Source of the DNA: an uncultured bacterium
GTDB taxonomy: Bacteria > Bacillota > Clostridia > Oscillospirales > Oscillospiraceae
Assembly: GCA_947383145.1 (NCBI GenBank)
Contig: CANDCH010000016.1
Span: 1-48,809, forward strand
Direction of reading: 5' to 3'
DNA: 48,809 bases
In this document: in pieces, positions 8,539 through 16,684 of the stretch
How positions within the stretch are numbered: the stretch's first letter is position 1
Layout: every line of letters begins with the position of its first letter
Position numbers and translations under genes: made by a program
The notes under the pieces: model-generated
Told to the model about the DNA's origin: nothing
What the model saw: only the letters and a program-made list of their open reading frames with translations
Databases searched by the model: none

Positions 8539-8823
8539 ATGGATAAAAAACGTTTTTGGCCCTTCCTGCTGGTGATTCCACTGGTCACCGCCTCCGCAGT
8601 CGGCTGGTTTACCCTGCCGGAGGAGCTGGTGATGCAGACCGGCGTGGACGGCCAGCCCAGCAACATCATGCCCAAGCTGGTTGGGCTGCTCATCCCCGTG
8701 GCGGTGGGCCTGCTCGGGGCGGGCATCGCCTCCAGCGAGGGCAGGGAAAAGCATCTGGCCGGCTTCATCACCCTGGCGGTGGCGGCAGTCATCACCGGAC
8801 TTGCCTTTTTCATGAACCTTTGA
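8539..8823 (+). CDS. Small DUF1648-like membrane protein
   Basis: A 94-residue protein with three hydrophobic helices. The loop after the first helix (LPEELVMQTGVDGQPSN) resembles the DUF1648 pattern found at the N terminus of SdpI-type immunity proteins, where LP, a short segment and G-x-P-x-x-x-x-K recur. I start at the ATG at 8539, 8 bp after AAGGGGG; the earlier GTG at 8515 is part of the repeat element. Placed between YbjQ and ABC exporter genes, it may help in tolerance to membrane-active peptides, which is inference. Confidence 0.6.
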   Translation: MDKKRFWPFLLVIPLVTASAVGWFTLPEELVMQTGVDGQPSNIMPKLVGLLIPVAVGLLGAGIASSEGREKHLAGFITLAVAAVITGLAFFMNL

Positions 8824-8877
8824 CCCGGTGCAACCTTAAACCATAAACCAGATCTGTGCTGTAAAGGAGAGAACGCT

Positions 8878-9591
8878 ATGCTTCGCATTGAACACTATTC
8901 CAAAACCTACCCCGGCGGCAAGAAGGCGGTGGACGATTTGACCCTCCACGTGCGCCCCGGCGAGATCTACGGCTTCATCGGCCACAACGGGGCGGGCAAG
9001 ACCACCACCCTCCGGGCGGTGGCGGGGGTGATGGACTTCACCGAGGGGACCATCGCCATCGACGGCCATGACATCAAAAAGGACCCGGTGGGGGCCAAGC
9101 GGGTCACCGCCTTTTTGCCCGACAACCCGGACCTGTACGAGTTCATGAAGGGCATCGACTACCTGAACTTCATCGCCGACCTGTACGACATCCCGGCGGA
9201 CCAGCGGACGGCGGACATCGGCAAATACGGGGACGCCTTCGAGCTCACCGGCAGCCTGGGCTCCCCCATCGGCAGCTACTCCCACGGGATGCGGCAGAAG
9301 CTGGCCCTCATCTCCGCCTTCATCCGCCGCCCCAGGCTGCTGATTCTTGACGAGCCCTTCGTGGGCCTGGACCCCTCCGCCTCCCACCTCATGAAGGGGT
9401 ATCTGGCCGACCTGTGCCGGGGCGGCTCTGCGGTGTTCTTCTCCACCCACGTGCTGGAGGTGGCGGAAAAGCTGTGCCACCAGATCGCCATCATCAAGGA
9501 CGGGCGGCTGGTGAAGTGCGGCCCGACGGAGGCGCTGGTGGGCGACTCCTCCCTGGAGGACGTGTTCCTGGAGCTGGAGGGAGAAAAATGA
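8878..9591 (+). CDS. ABC exporter ATP-binding protein
   Basis: A 237-residue ATPase with Walker A GHNGAGKT (35-42), signature YSHGM, Walker B LLILDEPF and the H-loop FFSTHVLE. It carries a single nucleotide-binding domain of the multidrug/bacitracin/EcsA type and would pair with the permease encoded next, whose start overlaps its stop (ATGA). The set is downstream of the membrane-anchored MerR regulator. Confidence 0.93.
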   Translation: MLRIEHYSKTYPGGKKAVDDLTLHVRPGEIYGFIGHNGAGKTTTLRAVAGVMDFTEGTIAIDGHDIKKDPVGAKRVTAFLPDNPDLYEFMKGIDYLNFIADLYDIPADQRTADIGKYGDAFELTGSLGSPIGSYSHGMRQKLALISAFIRRPRLLILDEPFVGLDPSASHLMKGYLADLCRGGSAVFFSTHVLEVAEKLCHQIAIIKDGRLVKCGPTEALVGDSSLEDVFLELEGEK

Positions 9592-11177
9592 AGAAGTTCT
9601 TCGCTCTGCTCAAGGTGAGCGTCCAGTCCATGCTGCTCTCCTCCACCAATTCCCGGGGAAACAGCCGGAAAAAAGCGGCCACCGGCGTGGGGGCCATGGT
9701 GCTCATCGCCTTTCTGGGCCTGTACATGTCGGGATTTTACAGCTTTATGCTCATGGATGTGCTGGCCCCCATACACATGGAGTCGCTGGTGTTCATTTTT
9801 ATGGGCATGGGGGCGCTGGTGGGGGGCCTGATGTTCACCGCCTTCGCCGTGAAGGGCGTGGTGTTCGGCGGGCGGGACAACGACCTGCTGCTGTCCATGC
9901 CCGTCAGCACCACCGCGCTGATGGCCAGCCGGGTTATGGCAATCTATCTGGAGAACCTGCTGTTCTCCCTGTTCGTGCTGGCCCCGGCCGGGGCGGTGTG
10001 CGCCTTTATGACCCAGAGCGGCGTGGGGCACAGCGTCCTGTTCTGGGCGCGGCTGCTCCTCGCGGTGTTCGCCCTGCCCCTGTTGGACACGGCCCTGTCC
10101 GTGCTGCTGGGGGCGCTGGTGGCCTTTTTGTCCGCCAAGGTGTCCAGGGGCGCCCTGGGGCAGAATATCGTCATGGCCCTCTACCTGGCGGCGGTATTCT
10201 GGTTCTCCTTCAACCTGAACGGCATGATCGAGGAGCTGGCCGCCAACGCCATGGGAGTGAAGGAGTCCCTGTCCTGGGCCGCCCCCATGCTGTGGATGGC
10301 GGACGGCATCATGGGGGACTGGGGCAGACTGCTGGCCTTCGCCGCCTGCTGCATCGTCCCCTTTGCCCTGGTGGTGTTCGGCCTGGGAAAGGTGTACCGT
10401 CAGGCGGTCACCGCCTTTGCCGCCCGGTCCGCCCGCAGCGACTACAAGCTGTCCGCCCAGGCCGCGTCGGGGCAGACAAAAGCCCTGCTGATGAAGGAGG
10501 CCCGCCGGTTCTTCGGCACCCCCATGTACTTCTGGAACTCCGGCCTGGGCCTCATCATGCTGCTGGCGGCGGGGGTGGCGGCGCTGGTGATGCGGGACGA
10601 CCTGCGGATGTACTTGGACCTGCTGGAGGGCGTCCCCGTCATGCCGCTGGCGGCGCTGGTCATGGGCTTCTGCCTGTCCATGACGGTGATCGCCGCGCCC
10701 TCCGTCAGCCTGGAGGGCAAATACCTGTGGATTTTGCGGGAGGCCCCGGTGGGGGAGAGCGCCCTGATCTGGATCAAGACCGGCTTCCAGCTGCTGCTCA
10801 GCGTCCCCTGCACCGTGATCGCCGGGGTGTGCCTGGCCATCGCCCTGGGGCTGTCCCTCCCGGACGGGGCGGCGATGCTGCTGGCGATGCTGCTGTTCGG
10901 CCTGGGCCACGCCGCCTTCGGGATGCTCATCGGCCTCACCTTCCCCAAGCTGGACGCGGTGAACGAGACGGTGGTGGTCAAGCAGTCGCTGGCCGTCTGC
11001 CTGGGGATGTTTGTCCCCATGGGGGCGCTGGGGATGTGCGCCCTGCTGTACTGGCTGGGCGGTATGGTGAGCGGCGCGCTGGCGCTGGCCCTGCCCATCG
11101 CCCTGCTTGCGGCCTGGGGGGCGGCGTGCGCCCTGATTCTGCTCAAAAAGGGCCCCGCCATGCTGCGCTCGCTGTGA
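9588..11177 (+). CDS. ABC exporter permease
   Basis: A 529-residue membrane protein with roughly twelve hydrophobic segments arranged as two related halves, typical of ABC-2 type permeases that work with a single type of ATPase. The N terminus is cytoplasmic with basic residues and a Gly/Ser-rich loop. The start overlaps the ATPase stop. The substrate is unknown; context suggests a drug or antimicrobial peptide. Confidence 0.88.
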   Translation: MKKFFALLKVSVQSMLLSSTNSRGNSRKKAATGVGAMVLIAFLGLYMSGFYSFMLMDVLAPIHMESLVFIFMGMGALVGGLMFTAFAVKGVVFGGRDNDLLLSMPVSTTALMASRVMAIYLENLLFSLFVLAPAGAVCAFMTQSGVGHSVLFWARLLLAVFALPLLDTALSVLLGALVAFLSAKVSRGALGQNIVMALYLAAVFWFSFNLNGMIEELAANAMGVKESLSWAAPMLWMADGIMGDWGRLLAFAACCIVPFALVVFGLGKVYRQAVTAFAARSARSDYKLSAQAASGQTKALLMKEARRFFGTPMYFWNSGLGLIMLLAAGVAALVMRDDLRMYLDLLEGVPVMPLAALVMGFCLSMTVIAAPSVSLEGKYLWILREAPVGESALIWIKTGFQLLLSVPCTVIAGVCLAIALGLSLPDGAAMLLAMLLFGLGHAAFGMLIGLTFPKLDAVNETVVVKQSLAVCLGMFVPMGALGMCALLYWLGGMVSGALALALPIALLAAWGAACALILLKKGPAMLRSL

Positions 11178-11184
11178 TAAAACG

Positions 11185-11220
11185 GGAAAGCCCCCGGCGC
11201 TTCCGCGCCGGGGGCTTTCC
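11185..11220. terminator. Bidirectional hairpin between convergent genes
   Basis: A perfect 16-bp GC-rich stem with loop TTCC. Only short T-rich sequence follows (CGTTTTAT on the minus side), so it fits the minus-strand operon better than the plus-strand exporter operon. Confidence 0.75.
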
Positions 11221-11244
11221 GCCTGCCGGGAGGGAGAAACGCCC

Positions 11245-11463
11245 TCACCACTCCCAGCGCAGGTCCTCCCGGGCCGCGCCGTAGTCCTCCAGAAACGCCC
11301 GGAGGTCCTTTTCGTCCCGGATGAGCATGATCTCGGTGAATTTTCCGGTTTTCTCGTCCTTGAAACCCGCCACCTGCTCTCCTGTGCAGACGCTGGACCG
11401 GACCGCCGGGACCTTTCCCGTCCAATCGTAAGCGGGCGCTTTTTTCTTCCTTCGGAACAGCAC
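11245..11463 (-). CDS. Small conserved-looking protein of unknown function
   Basis: A 72-residue soluble protein with a basic N terminus (FRRKKK), a segment VRSSVCTGEQVAGFKD that contains its only Cys, and an acidic C-terminal half ending in WEW. I do not recognise a family. It starts 4 bp after the sulfatase stop and is followed by a terminator, so it belongs to the sulfatase transcript. Confidence 0.6.
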   Translation of the reverse strand: MLFRRKKKAPAYDWTGKVPAVRSSVCTGEQVAGFKDEKTGKFTEIMLIRDEKDLRAFLEDYGAAREDLRWEW

Positions 11464-11467
11464 CCTG

Positions 11468-12901
11468 TCACACCCCTCTCACGTGATCCAGGACGGTTTT
11501 CGGCGTACGGCCCGGAATGAGCCGCGCGCCGTCGCTGTACCCCTCCTCCCGGCCCGACAGAGCCTGGATGAGAAAGCCCCGCAGCTCCCGGACCCGCTGG
11601 GCGCGGTCCGGGTCCCGGACGGCGTTGCGGGTCTCGCGGGGGTCCCGCGCCAGGTCGAAATACAGCTCCTCTCCCGTCTGGGAGTACCAGATGAGCTTGT
11701 CCGTTTTGGTGACGATGAAGTGCATGGAGTCCTGCCCCAGGGCGTGCTCGCCGTGGAGCCAGGGCCGGTCGAGCCGCCCAAGCAGGCTGGTCCCGTCCAC
11801 CGTGTCCGGCACGGGGGCTCCCGCCAGCTCCAACAGGGTGGGCATCACGTCCCGAAGCTCCGCCAGGTCCGTTCGCACCCCCCGGCCCACCAGCTCCCGG
11901 GGGCCGGACAGGAACAGGGGAACCCGGACGCTGCCCTGATAGGGCTTGGCCTTCTGGAAAAACAGGTGGTCGCCCAGCATCTCCCCGTGGTCGGAGACGA
12001 ACAGGATCACCGTATGGTCCGTCAGGCCCTCCTCCGTCAGGGCGGAGACAATCCGCCCGATCTGGTGGTCCAGGTGGGTGATGGAGGCGTAATAGCCCGC
12101 CCGGAGCTGGTGGATGTAATCCGGGTCCAGCGGGGCGGTCTGGGCGTGATAGCTGTGGCGGTCCGCCTCCGCCCGGCCGGTCCAGTTCCAGTCCCCCCGC
12201 CAGGGCGGGGCCAGCTCCCGCCGGTCATAGAGGTCGAAATAGTGCCGGGGCGGGTCCAGGGGCGGGTGGGGCCGCACGAAGCTGGCCATGAGGAAGAAGG
12301 GCATGGACCGGTCCCGGCGGCGGAGGAAGTCCAGGCACTCCGACGCCGCCCAGTTGGTGGGGTGGTATTTCTCCTCGTATATCCAGGGCCGGGCGATCCA
12401 GCTGTTGCAGTCCAGCCCGGTGTCCGTGGGGTCGGCGGCAGAGCCCAGCTCCCCCTTCAGCCACCAGTAGTAGTCGTCCGCCCGCCGCTGGTCCTCGCAG
12501 GCGGGGGTGTCCGGGCGGCGGTAGGCGTGGAGGTAGCCGTCGTGGAGGCGCACGTCGTGGAAGCCCAGGTTGTTCCGCAGGGGGTGGACGTGCATTTTGC
12601 CCACGCACTGGGTGTAGTACCCCGCCTTGGCCAGCTCCCCCGCCAGGGTGTGGGTGTAATTCCAGGGCACCAGGTCCTCATACCCCACCCGTCCGGCGTG
12701 GTCCTGGCTCATGCCGGTGTACAGGCAGGCCCGGGCGGGGACGCAGGTGGGGCAGGCGGAGTAGGCGTTGGGAAAGCGCACCCCCTCCGCCGCCAGGGCG
12801 TCCAGGTAGGGCGTTTTCACGTCTGGGTGGCCGGCGATGCCCAGGCAGTCCCCCCGGAACTGGTCGGCCATGAGCAGGATCAGGTTGGGCCGTGTGTCCA
12901 T
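11468..12901 (-). CDS. Cys-type sulfatase (alkaline phosphatase superfamily)
   Basis: A 477-residue sulfatase. The signature CVPAR has the Cys (Cys53) that must be oxidised to formylglycine, and in anaerobes this requires the radical-SAM maturase anSME, which is not in the window. Metal-site residues appear in LLMADQ near the N terminus and in SDHGEMLGDH in the C-terminal half. There is no signal peptide, so the enzyme is probably cytoplasmic and acts on imported sulfated sugars or small sulfate esters. A GAAGGGAG ribosome site precedes the start. Phosphonate hydrolases share the fold and cannot be excluded. Confidence 0.88.
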   Translation of the reverse strand: MDTRPNLILLMADQFRGDCLGIAGHPDVKTPYLDALAAEGVRFPNAYSACPTCVPARACLYTGMSQDHAGRVGYEDLVPWNYTHTLAGELAKAGYYTQCVGKMHVHPLRNNLGFHDVRLHDGYLHAYRRPDTPACEDQRRADDYYWWLKGELGSAADPTDTGLDCNSWIARPWIYEEKYHPTNWAASECLDFLRRRDRSMPFFLMASFVRPHPPLDPPRHYFDLYDRRELAPPWRGDWNWTGRAEADRHSYHAQTAPLDPDYIHQLRAGYYASITHLDHQIGRIVSALTEEGLTDHTVILFVSDHGEMLGDHLFFQKAKPYQGSVRVPLFLSGPRELVGRGVRTDLAELRDVMPTLLELAGAPVPDTVDGTSLLGRLDRPWLHGEHALGQDSMHFIVTKTDKLIWYSQTGEELYFDLARDPRETRNAVRDPDRAQRVRELRGFLIQALSGREEGYSDGARLIPGRTPKTVLDHVRGV

Positions 12902-13011
12902 AGCTGTTCGCTCCCTTCCGGCGGACGGCCGGGGCCGCCGCGCCGCGTGTTCCCCTCCATTCTACCAGAACGGCCCCCGGTGTCAAGGGGAAAAGCGGCC
13001 TCAATCTTCTC

Positions 13012-13040
13012 TTGCAAATCCCCTCCGATGCCACTATAAT
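13012..13040 (+). promoter_or_regulatory. Promoter of the ktrB-ktrA operon
   Basis: TTGCAA, 17 bp, TATAAT. It lies about 60 bp before the GTG start of ktrB. Confidence 0.8.
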
Positions 13041-13102
13041 ATGGGTTGACTGCAATTCCCATTCCGGCGGGCGCGCCGCGCCGCTGAAGAGAGGTCCTGG
13101 CC

Positions 13103-14440
13103 GTGAAACGAAGACGCATCCCGCTCTCCCCCAACCGAACCCTCGCCCTGGGCTTTTTGACCATCATTCTGGCGGGCGCGCTGCTGCTCATGCTCCCCTT
13201 CGCCAATCGGAGCGGGCGGGGATTGTCCTTTCTGGACAGCCTGTTCACCGCCACCTCCGCCACCTGCGTCACCGGCCTGGTGGTGGCGGACACCTGGACC
13301 CAGTTCAATCTGCTGGGTCAGGCCATTCTGTTGGTTCTCATCCAGGTGGGCGGGCTGGGATACATGACCATGATGCTCCAGGCGTCCCTGCTGATGGGCA
13401 GAAAGCTGGGCCTGCGCCAGCGCTCGGTGATGCTGGAGAGCGCCGGCGCCCAGCGCCTGAGCGACGTGCTCACCCTGCTGCGCTACATTCTGGGGGGCAC
13501 CGCCCTCATCGAGGGGGCGGGGGCGGCCCTGCTGGCCGTCCGGTTCGTCCCGGAGCTGGGCTTGGCCCGGGGCCTGTGGTACGCCGTCTTTCACAGCGTG
13601 TCCGCCTTCTGCAACGCGGGCTTCGACCTGATGGGCTTCCGGGAGCCCTACAGCTCCCTCACCCACTATGTGTTCGACCCCCTGGTGAACCTCACCGCCT
13701 GCGCCCTGATTCTGCTGGGGGGGCTGGGCTTCCTGGTGTGGCGGGACGTGCGGGAGAACGGCCTGCGCTTCCGGCGGTACTCCCTCCACTCCAAGCTGAT
13801 GCTCACCGCCACCCTGCTTCTGACGGCGGGGGGTACGGCGCTGTTCTGGCTGGCGGAGCGGGACAACCTGCTGGCGGGCATGAATCCGGGCCAGCAAGCG
13901 CTGGTGTCCCTGTTCCAGGCGGTGTCCCCCCGGACCGCCGGCTTCAACACCGTGGACCTGGCCAAGCTCACCAGCGGCGGCGGCCTGCTCACCATCGCCC
14001 TGATGTTCGTCGGCGCGGGCCCCGGCTCCACCGGCGGCGGCGTGAAGGTGACCACCGTGGCGGTGTGCCTGCTCACCCTGGGGGCCTACATCCGGGGCAG
14101 GCGGGAGGTGGGGGCCTTCAACCGGCGGCTGGACGAGGAGCAGATTCACCGGGCGGCGGCGGGGGTCACGCTGTATATGACCCTGGCCATGGCGGGGGGC
14201 TTCCTGCTGCTGGCCGTGCAGCCCTTCCCCCTCCAGGACGCGCTGTTCGAGGTGTTCTCCGCCCTGAGCACCGTGGGCCTGTCCACCGGCATCACCCGGG
14301 ACCTGCTTCCGGTCAACCGGGCCATCCTCATCGTGATGATGTACTGCGGCCGCATCGGCAGCCTGTCCATGCTGATGGCCCTGGCGGAGCGCACGCCCCC
14401 CCGGGTGAAGGACCCGGTGGAGCACATCACCATCGGATAA
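13103..14440 (+). CDS. ktrB: Potassium uptake channel subunit, TrkH/KtrB family
   Basis: A 445-residue membrane protein with the four membrane-pore-membrane repeats of the TrkH/KtrB family; the first pore loop is near TCVTGL and others near CNAGFD, RTAGFN and STVGLSTGI. The length and lack of extra N-terminal helices favour KtrB. It starts with GTG behind a GAGAGG site. The regulatory NAD-binding partner follows after 32 bp. It would import K+ coupled to Na+ or H+. Confidence 0.92.
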   Translation: MKRRRIPLSPNRTLALGFLTIILAGALLLMLPFANRSGRGLSFLDSLFTATSATCVTGLVVADTWTQFNLLGQAILLVLIQVGGLGYMTMMLQASLLMGRKLGLRQRSVMLESAGAQRLSDVLTLLRYILGGTALIEGAGAALLAVRFVPELGLARGLWYAVFHSVSAFCNAGFDLMGFREPYSSLTHYVFDPLVNLTACALILLGGLGFLVWRDVRENGLRFRRYSLHSKLMLTATLLLTAGGTALFWLAERDNLLAGMNPGQQALVSLFQAVSPRTAGFNTVDLAKLTSGGGLLTIALMFVGAGPGSTGGGVKVTTVAVCLLTLGAYIRGRREVGAFNRRLDEEQIHRAAAGVTLYMTLAMAGGFLLLAVQPFPLQDALFEVFSALSTVGLSTGITRDLLPVNRAILIVMMYCGRIGSLSMLMALAERTPPRVKDPVEHITIG

Positions 14441-14472
14441 ACGGGGAAACAGTATTAGGAAAGGTGTGTTTC

Positions 14473-15120
14473 ATGATGGCAGCCACATTTCTGGTGATCG
14501 GCCTGGGCCGGTTTGGCAGCAATCTGGCCCTGCGGCTGATGGACGCGGGCAACGAGGTGATGGTGCTGGACAGCGACGAGGAGCTGGTCAACCGCATCGC
14601 CCCCCACGTCACCCAGGCCAAGATCGGCGACTGCATGGACGAGGAGGTGCTCCGCGCCCTGGACCCGGCCAGCTTTGACTTCTGCTTCGTGTGCATCAGC
14701 GAGAACTTCCAGTCCTCCCTGGAGACCACCTCCCTGCTCAAGGAGCTGGGGGCCCCCATGGTGGTCGCCAAGGCCGACCGCGACCTTCACGCCAAGCTGC
14801 TGCTGAAAATTGGCGCGGACGAGGTGGTGTTCCCCGAGCGGGACATGGCCCAGCGCACCGCCATGCGGTTCAGCGTCAACGGGGCGCTGGAGTACATCGA
14901 GCTGGCCCCGGGCTACGCCATCGTGGAGCTGGACGTGCCCGACCACTGGGCGGGCCAGACCATCATCGACCTGGACATCCGCAAGCGCTGGAACGTGAAC
15001 GTCATCGGCCGGAAGGAGGCGGGCGCCGTCCTGCCCATCGACGCCTCCTTCATCTTCGCGGCGGACACCCACATTCTGGTGGCGGGCCGCCCGGACGACG
15101 TGGAAAAAATGACGCAGTAG
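14473..15120 (+). CDS. ktrA: Potassium uptake regulatory subunit, TrkA/KtrA family
   Basis: A 215-residue protein with an N-terminal Rossmann (RCK_N) domain, glycine motif GLGRFGSNL, and a C-terminal RCK_C domain. In this family an octamer ring binds ATP/ADP or NAD(H) and gates the KtrB channel. Single-copy RCK content and size match KtrA rather than the doubled TrkA. The start is the first of two adjacent ATGs behind AGGAAAGGTG. It lies downstream of ktrB in the same operon. Confidence 0.92.
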   Translation: MMAATFLVIGLGRFGSNLALRLMDAGNEVMVLDSDEELVNRIAPHVTQAKIGDCMDEEVLRALDPASFDFCFVCISENFQSSLETTSLLKELGAPMVVAKADRDLHAKLLLKIGADEVVFPERDMAQRTAMRFSVNGALEYIELAPGYAIVELDVPDHWAGQTIIDLDIRKRWNVNVIGRKEAGAVLPIDASFIFAADTHILVAGRPDDVEKMTQ

Positions 15121-15133
15121 CCCCGCCGCCCGC

Positions 15134-15162
15134 TTGACACAGGGCGGGCAGGCTCATATAAT
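15134..15162 (+). promoter_or_regulatory. Full-consensus sigma-A promoter
   Basis: TTGACA and TATAAT separated by 17 bp: both hexamers match the consensus exactly. It drives the O-antigen-ligase-like gene, with a leader of about 60 nt, and starts 14 bp after ktrA. Confidence 0.9.
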
Positions 15163-15229
15163 AGAGAAGAATCGGCAGTTTTTCAGCCAATTCACCCATT
15201 ATTTGGAATTTCAGCGGGGAGGTGGCGGC

Positions 15230-16606
15230 ATGGGCGGCGCGCTGGGTATGCTGGACCGCTTGCTGGACCGCCACACCGCGGCCTGCGCCGTTCTGGCCCT
15301 GTTCATCCTCACCTGGTGCGGCGCGGGCAATCCCGCCATCGTGTGCCTGCTGGGCCTGCTGCTGTGCGCGGAGGGCTTCACCCAGCGCTCCGCCCAGGCG
15401 GATCTGTGGGTGCTGCTCCCCCTGGCGGGCTACATTTTGGCCGGGATGCTCTCCTCCCTGGCCGCCTACGGCAGCGTTGCCGCCGGCTTCTCCGCCGCCC
15501 AGGCCGTTTTGCCGGTGCTCTATCTGCTCATGGCCTGCCTGAGCCGGGAGGACCTGGACCTGCTGAAAAAAGCCTGCGCCGCCTGGACGGGCCTGACCGC
15601 CGCGGCCAGCCTGCTTCAATATACCTTCACAACCGCCGTGCACGGCGGTTCCGCCCGATCGGGCGGAATTCTTGTTAATCCCAACGCCATGGGCATTTTC
15701 CTGGTGGTGGGCTGGTTCGCCCTGCTCCACGCCGGCGCCAGGTCCGCCGGGGACCGCTCCCGCCGGACCGCCCTGCTCCTCCGGCTGGAGCCCCTCGTGC
15801 TGGCCGCGCTGGCCCTGACCCTGTCCATGGGCAGCTTTGCCGCCATGGCGGCGGGGGTGCTGTGGCTGGCCGTCTCGGAGCTGCGGCGCGGCGCTCCCCG
15901 GCAGGCCTTTTGGCCCGTCTGCCGCCTGCTGGCCCAGGCCTCCCTGGGGGTGGGCTCCGGCGTGCTCCTGCTCCTGGCCGCCTCCCGGACGGACGCCCCC
16001 TGGCTGGCCCTTCCGGCGCTGGGCTGCATTCTGGCCCTGGCCGCCTGCTGGCCCGCGTTCCTCCGCTTTCTGGAGGACCTGCCCGCCATGGCCGCCCTGC
16101 TGGCCGCCCTGGGCCTTCTGGTGGCCGCCGCCGCCGTGTTCCTCCGGCCCAGCTCCATCGCCACCTTTGCCGAGCGCCTGGAGATGATGGCCAGCGCCGC
16201 CCAATACCTCGCCGCCCGCCCCCTGGTGGGGGTGGGGCCCTACCGCTGGCGGCTGCTGGACCTGGCCGACGGCGGGACCTACTTCAACACCTGGCACATC
16301 CATAACGCCCTGCTCCACGTGGGGGTGGAGCTGGGCCTGCCCGCCATGGCCCTGCTGGCCGCCGCTGTGCTCCGGGGGCTTTTGAAGCGGAATTCCCCCG
16401 GGGAGCGGGCGGGTTTTTTCGCCTTTCTCGTCCACAACCTGATGGACACCAGCTTCTTCTACACCGGCGTGGCCGCTCTGGCCCTGATTGCCGCCGGGGA
16501 GCCCCAGGCCGGGGGCCGGAAGCTGAGCGGCCTGCCCCTGAAGCTGTGCTTCGGGGCGTCCGCCGCCGTGTTCGCCGCCGGCCTGTGCCACGCCCTGTTG
16601 GGATAA
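15230..16606 (+). CDS. O-antigen-ligase-like (Wzy_C) membrane protein
   Basis: A 458-residue protein with about ten to twelve membrane helices. The loop GVGPYRW... HNALLHVGVELGLP is the Wzy_C pattern of O-antigen ligases and polymerases. In Gram-positives such proteins polymerise or ligate surface polysaccharides. The ATG at 15230, behind GGGGAGGTGG, is used because the frame-open start further upstream lies on the -35 box. The following gene codes for a large surface protein, though a separate weak promoter is possible. The glycan is unknown. Confidence 0.8.
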   Translation: MGGALGMLDRLLDRHTAACAVLALFILTWCGAGNPAIVCLLGLLLCAEGFTQRSAQADLWVLLPLAGYILAGMLSSLAAYGSVAAGFSAAQAVLPVLYLLMACLSREDLDLLKKACAAWTGLTAAASLLQYTFTTAVHGGSARSGGILVNPNAMGIFLVVGWFALLHAGARSAGDRSRRTALLLRLEPLVLAALALTLSMGSFAAMAAGVLWLAVSELRRGAPRQAFWPVCRLLAQASLGVGSGVLLLLAASRTDAPWLALPALGCILALAACWPAFLRFLEDLPAMAALLAALGLLVAAAAVFLRPSSIATFAERLEMMASAAQYLAARPLVGVGPYRWRLLDLADGGTYFNTWHIHNALLHVGVELGLPAMALLAAAVLRGLLKRNSPGERAGFFAFLVHNLMDTSFFYTGVAALALIAAGEPQAGGRKLSGLPLKLCFGASAAVFAAGLCHALLG

Positions 16607-16684
16607 TCCGCGCAGGCGCGCGTTCCAAATATAATCCGGGCAGGAGCCCATCCAGAAGACGCATGGGAAGGAAGGGATTCTCAC

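Noticed and set aside
15134-15229. Longer N terminus for the O-antigen-ligase-like protein
   Set aside because: The upstream start codon lies on the -35 box of a perfect promoter and has no ribosome site; ATG 15230 has a strong one.
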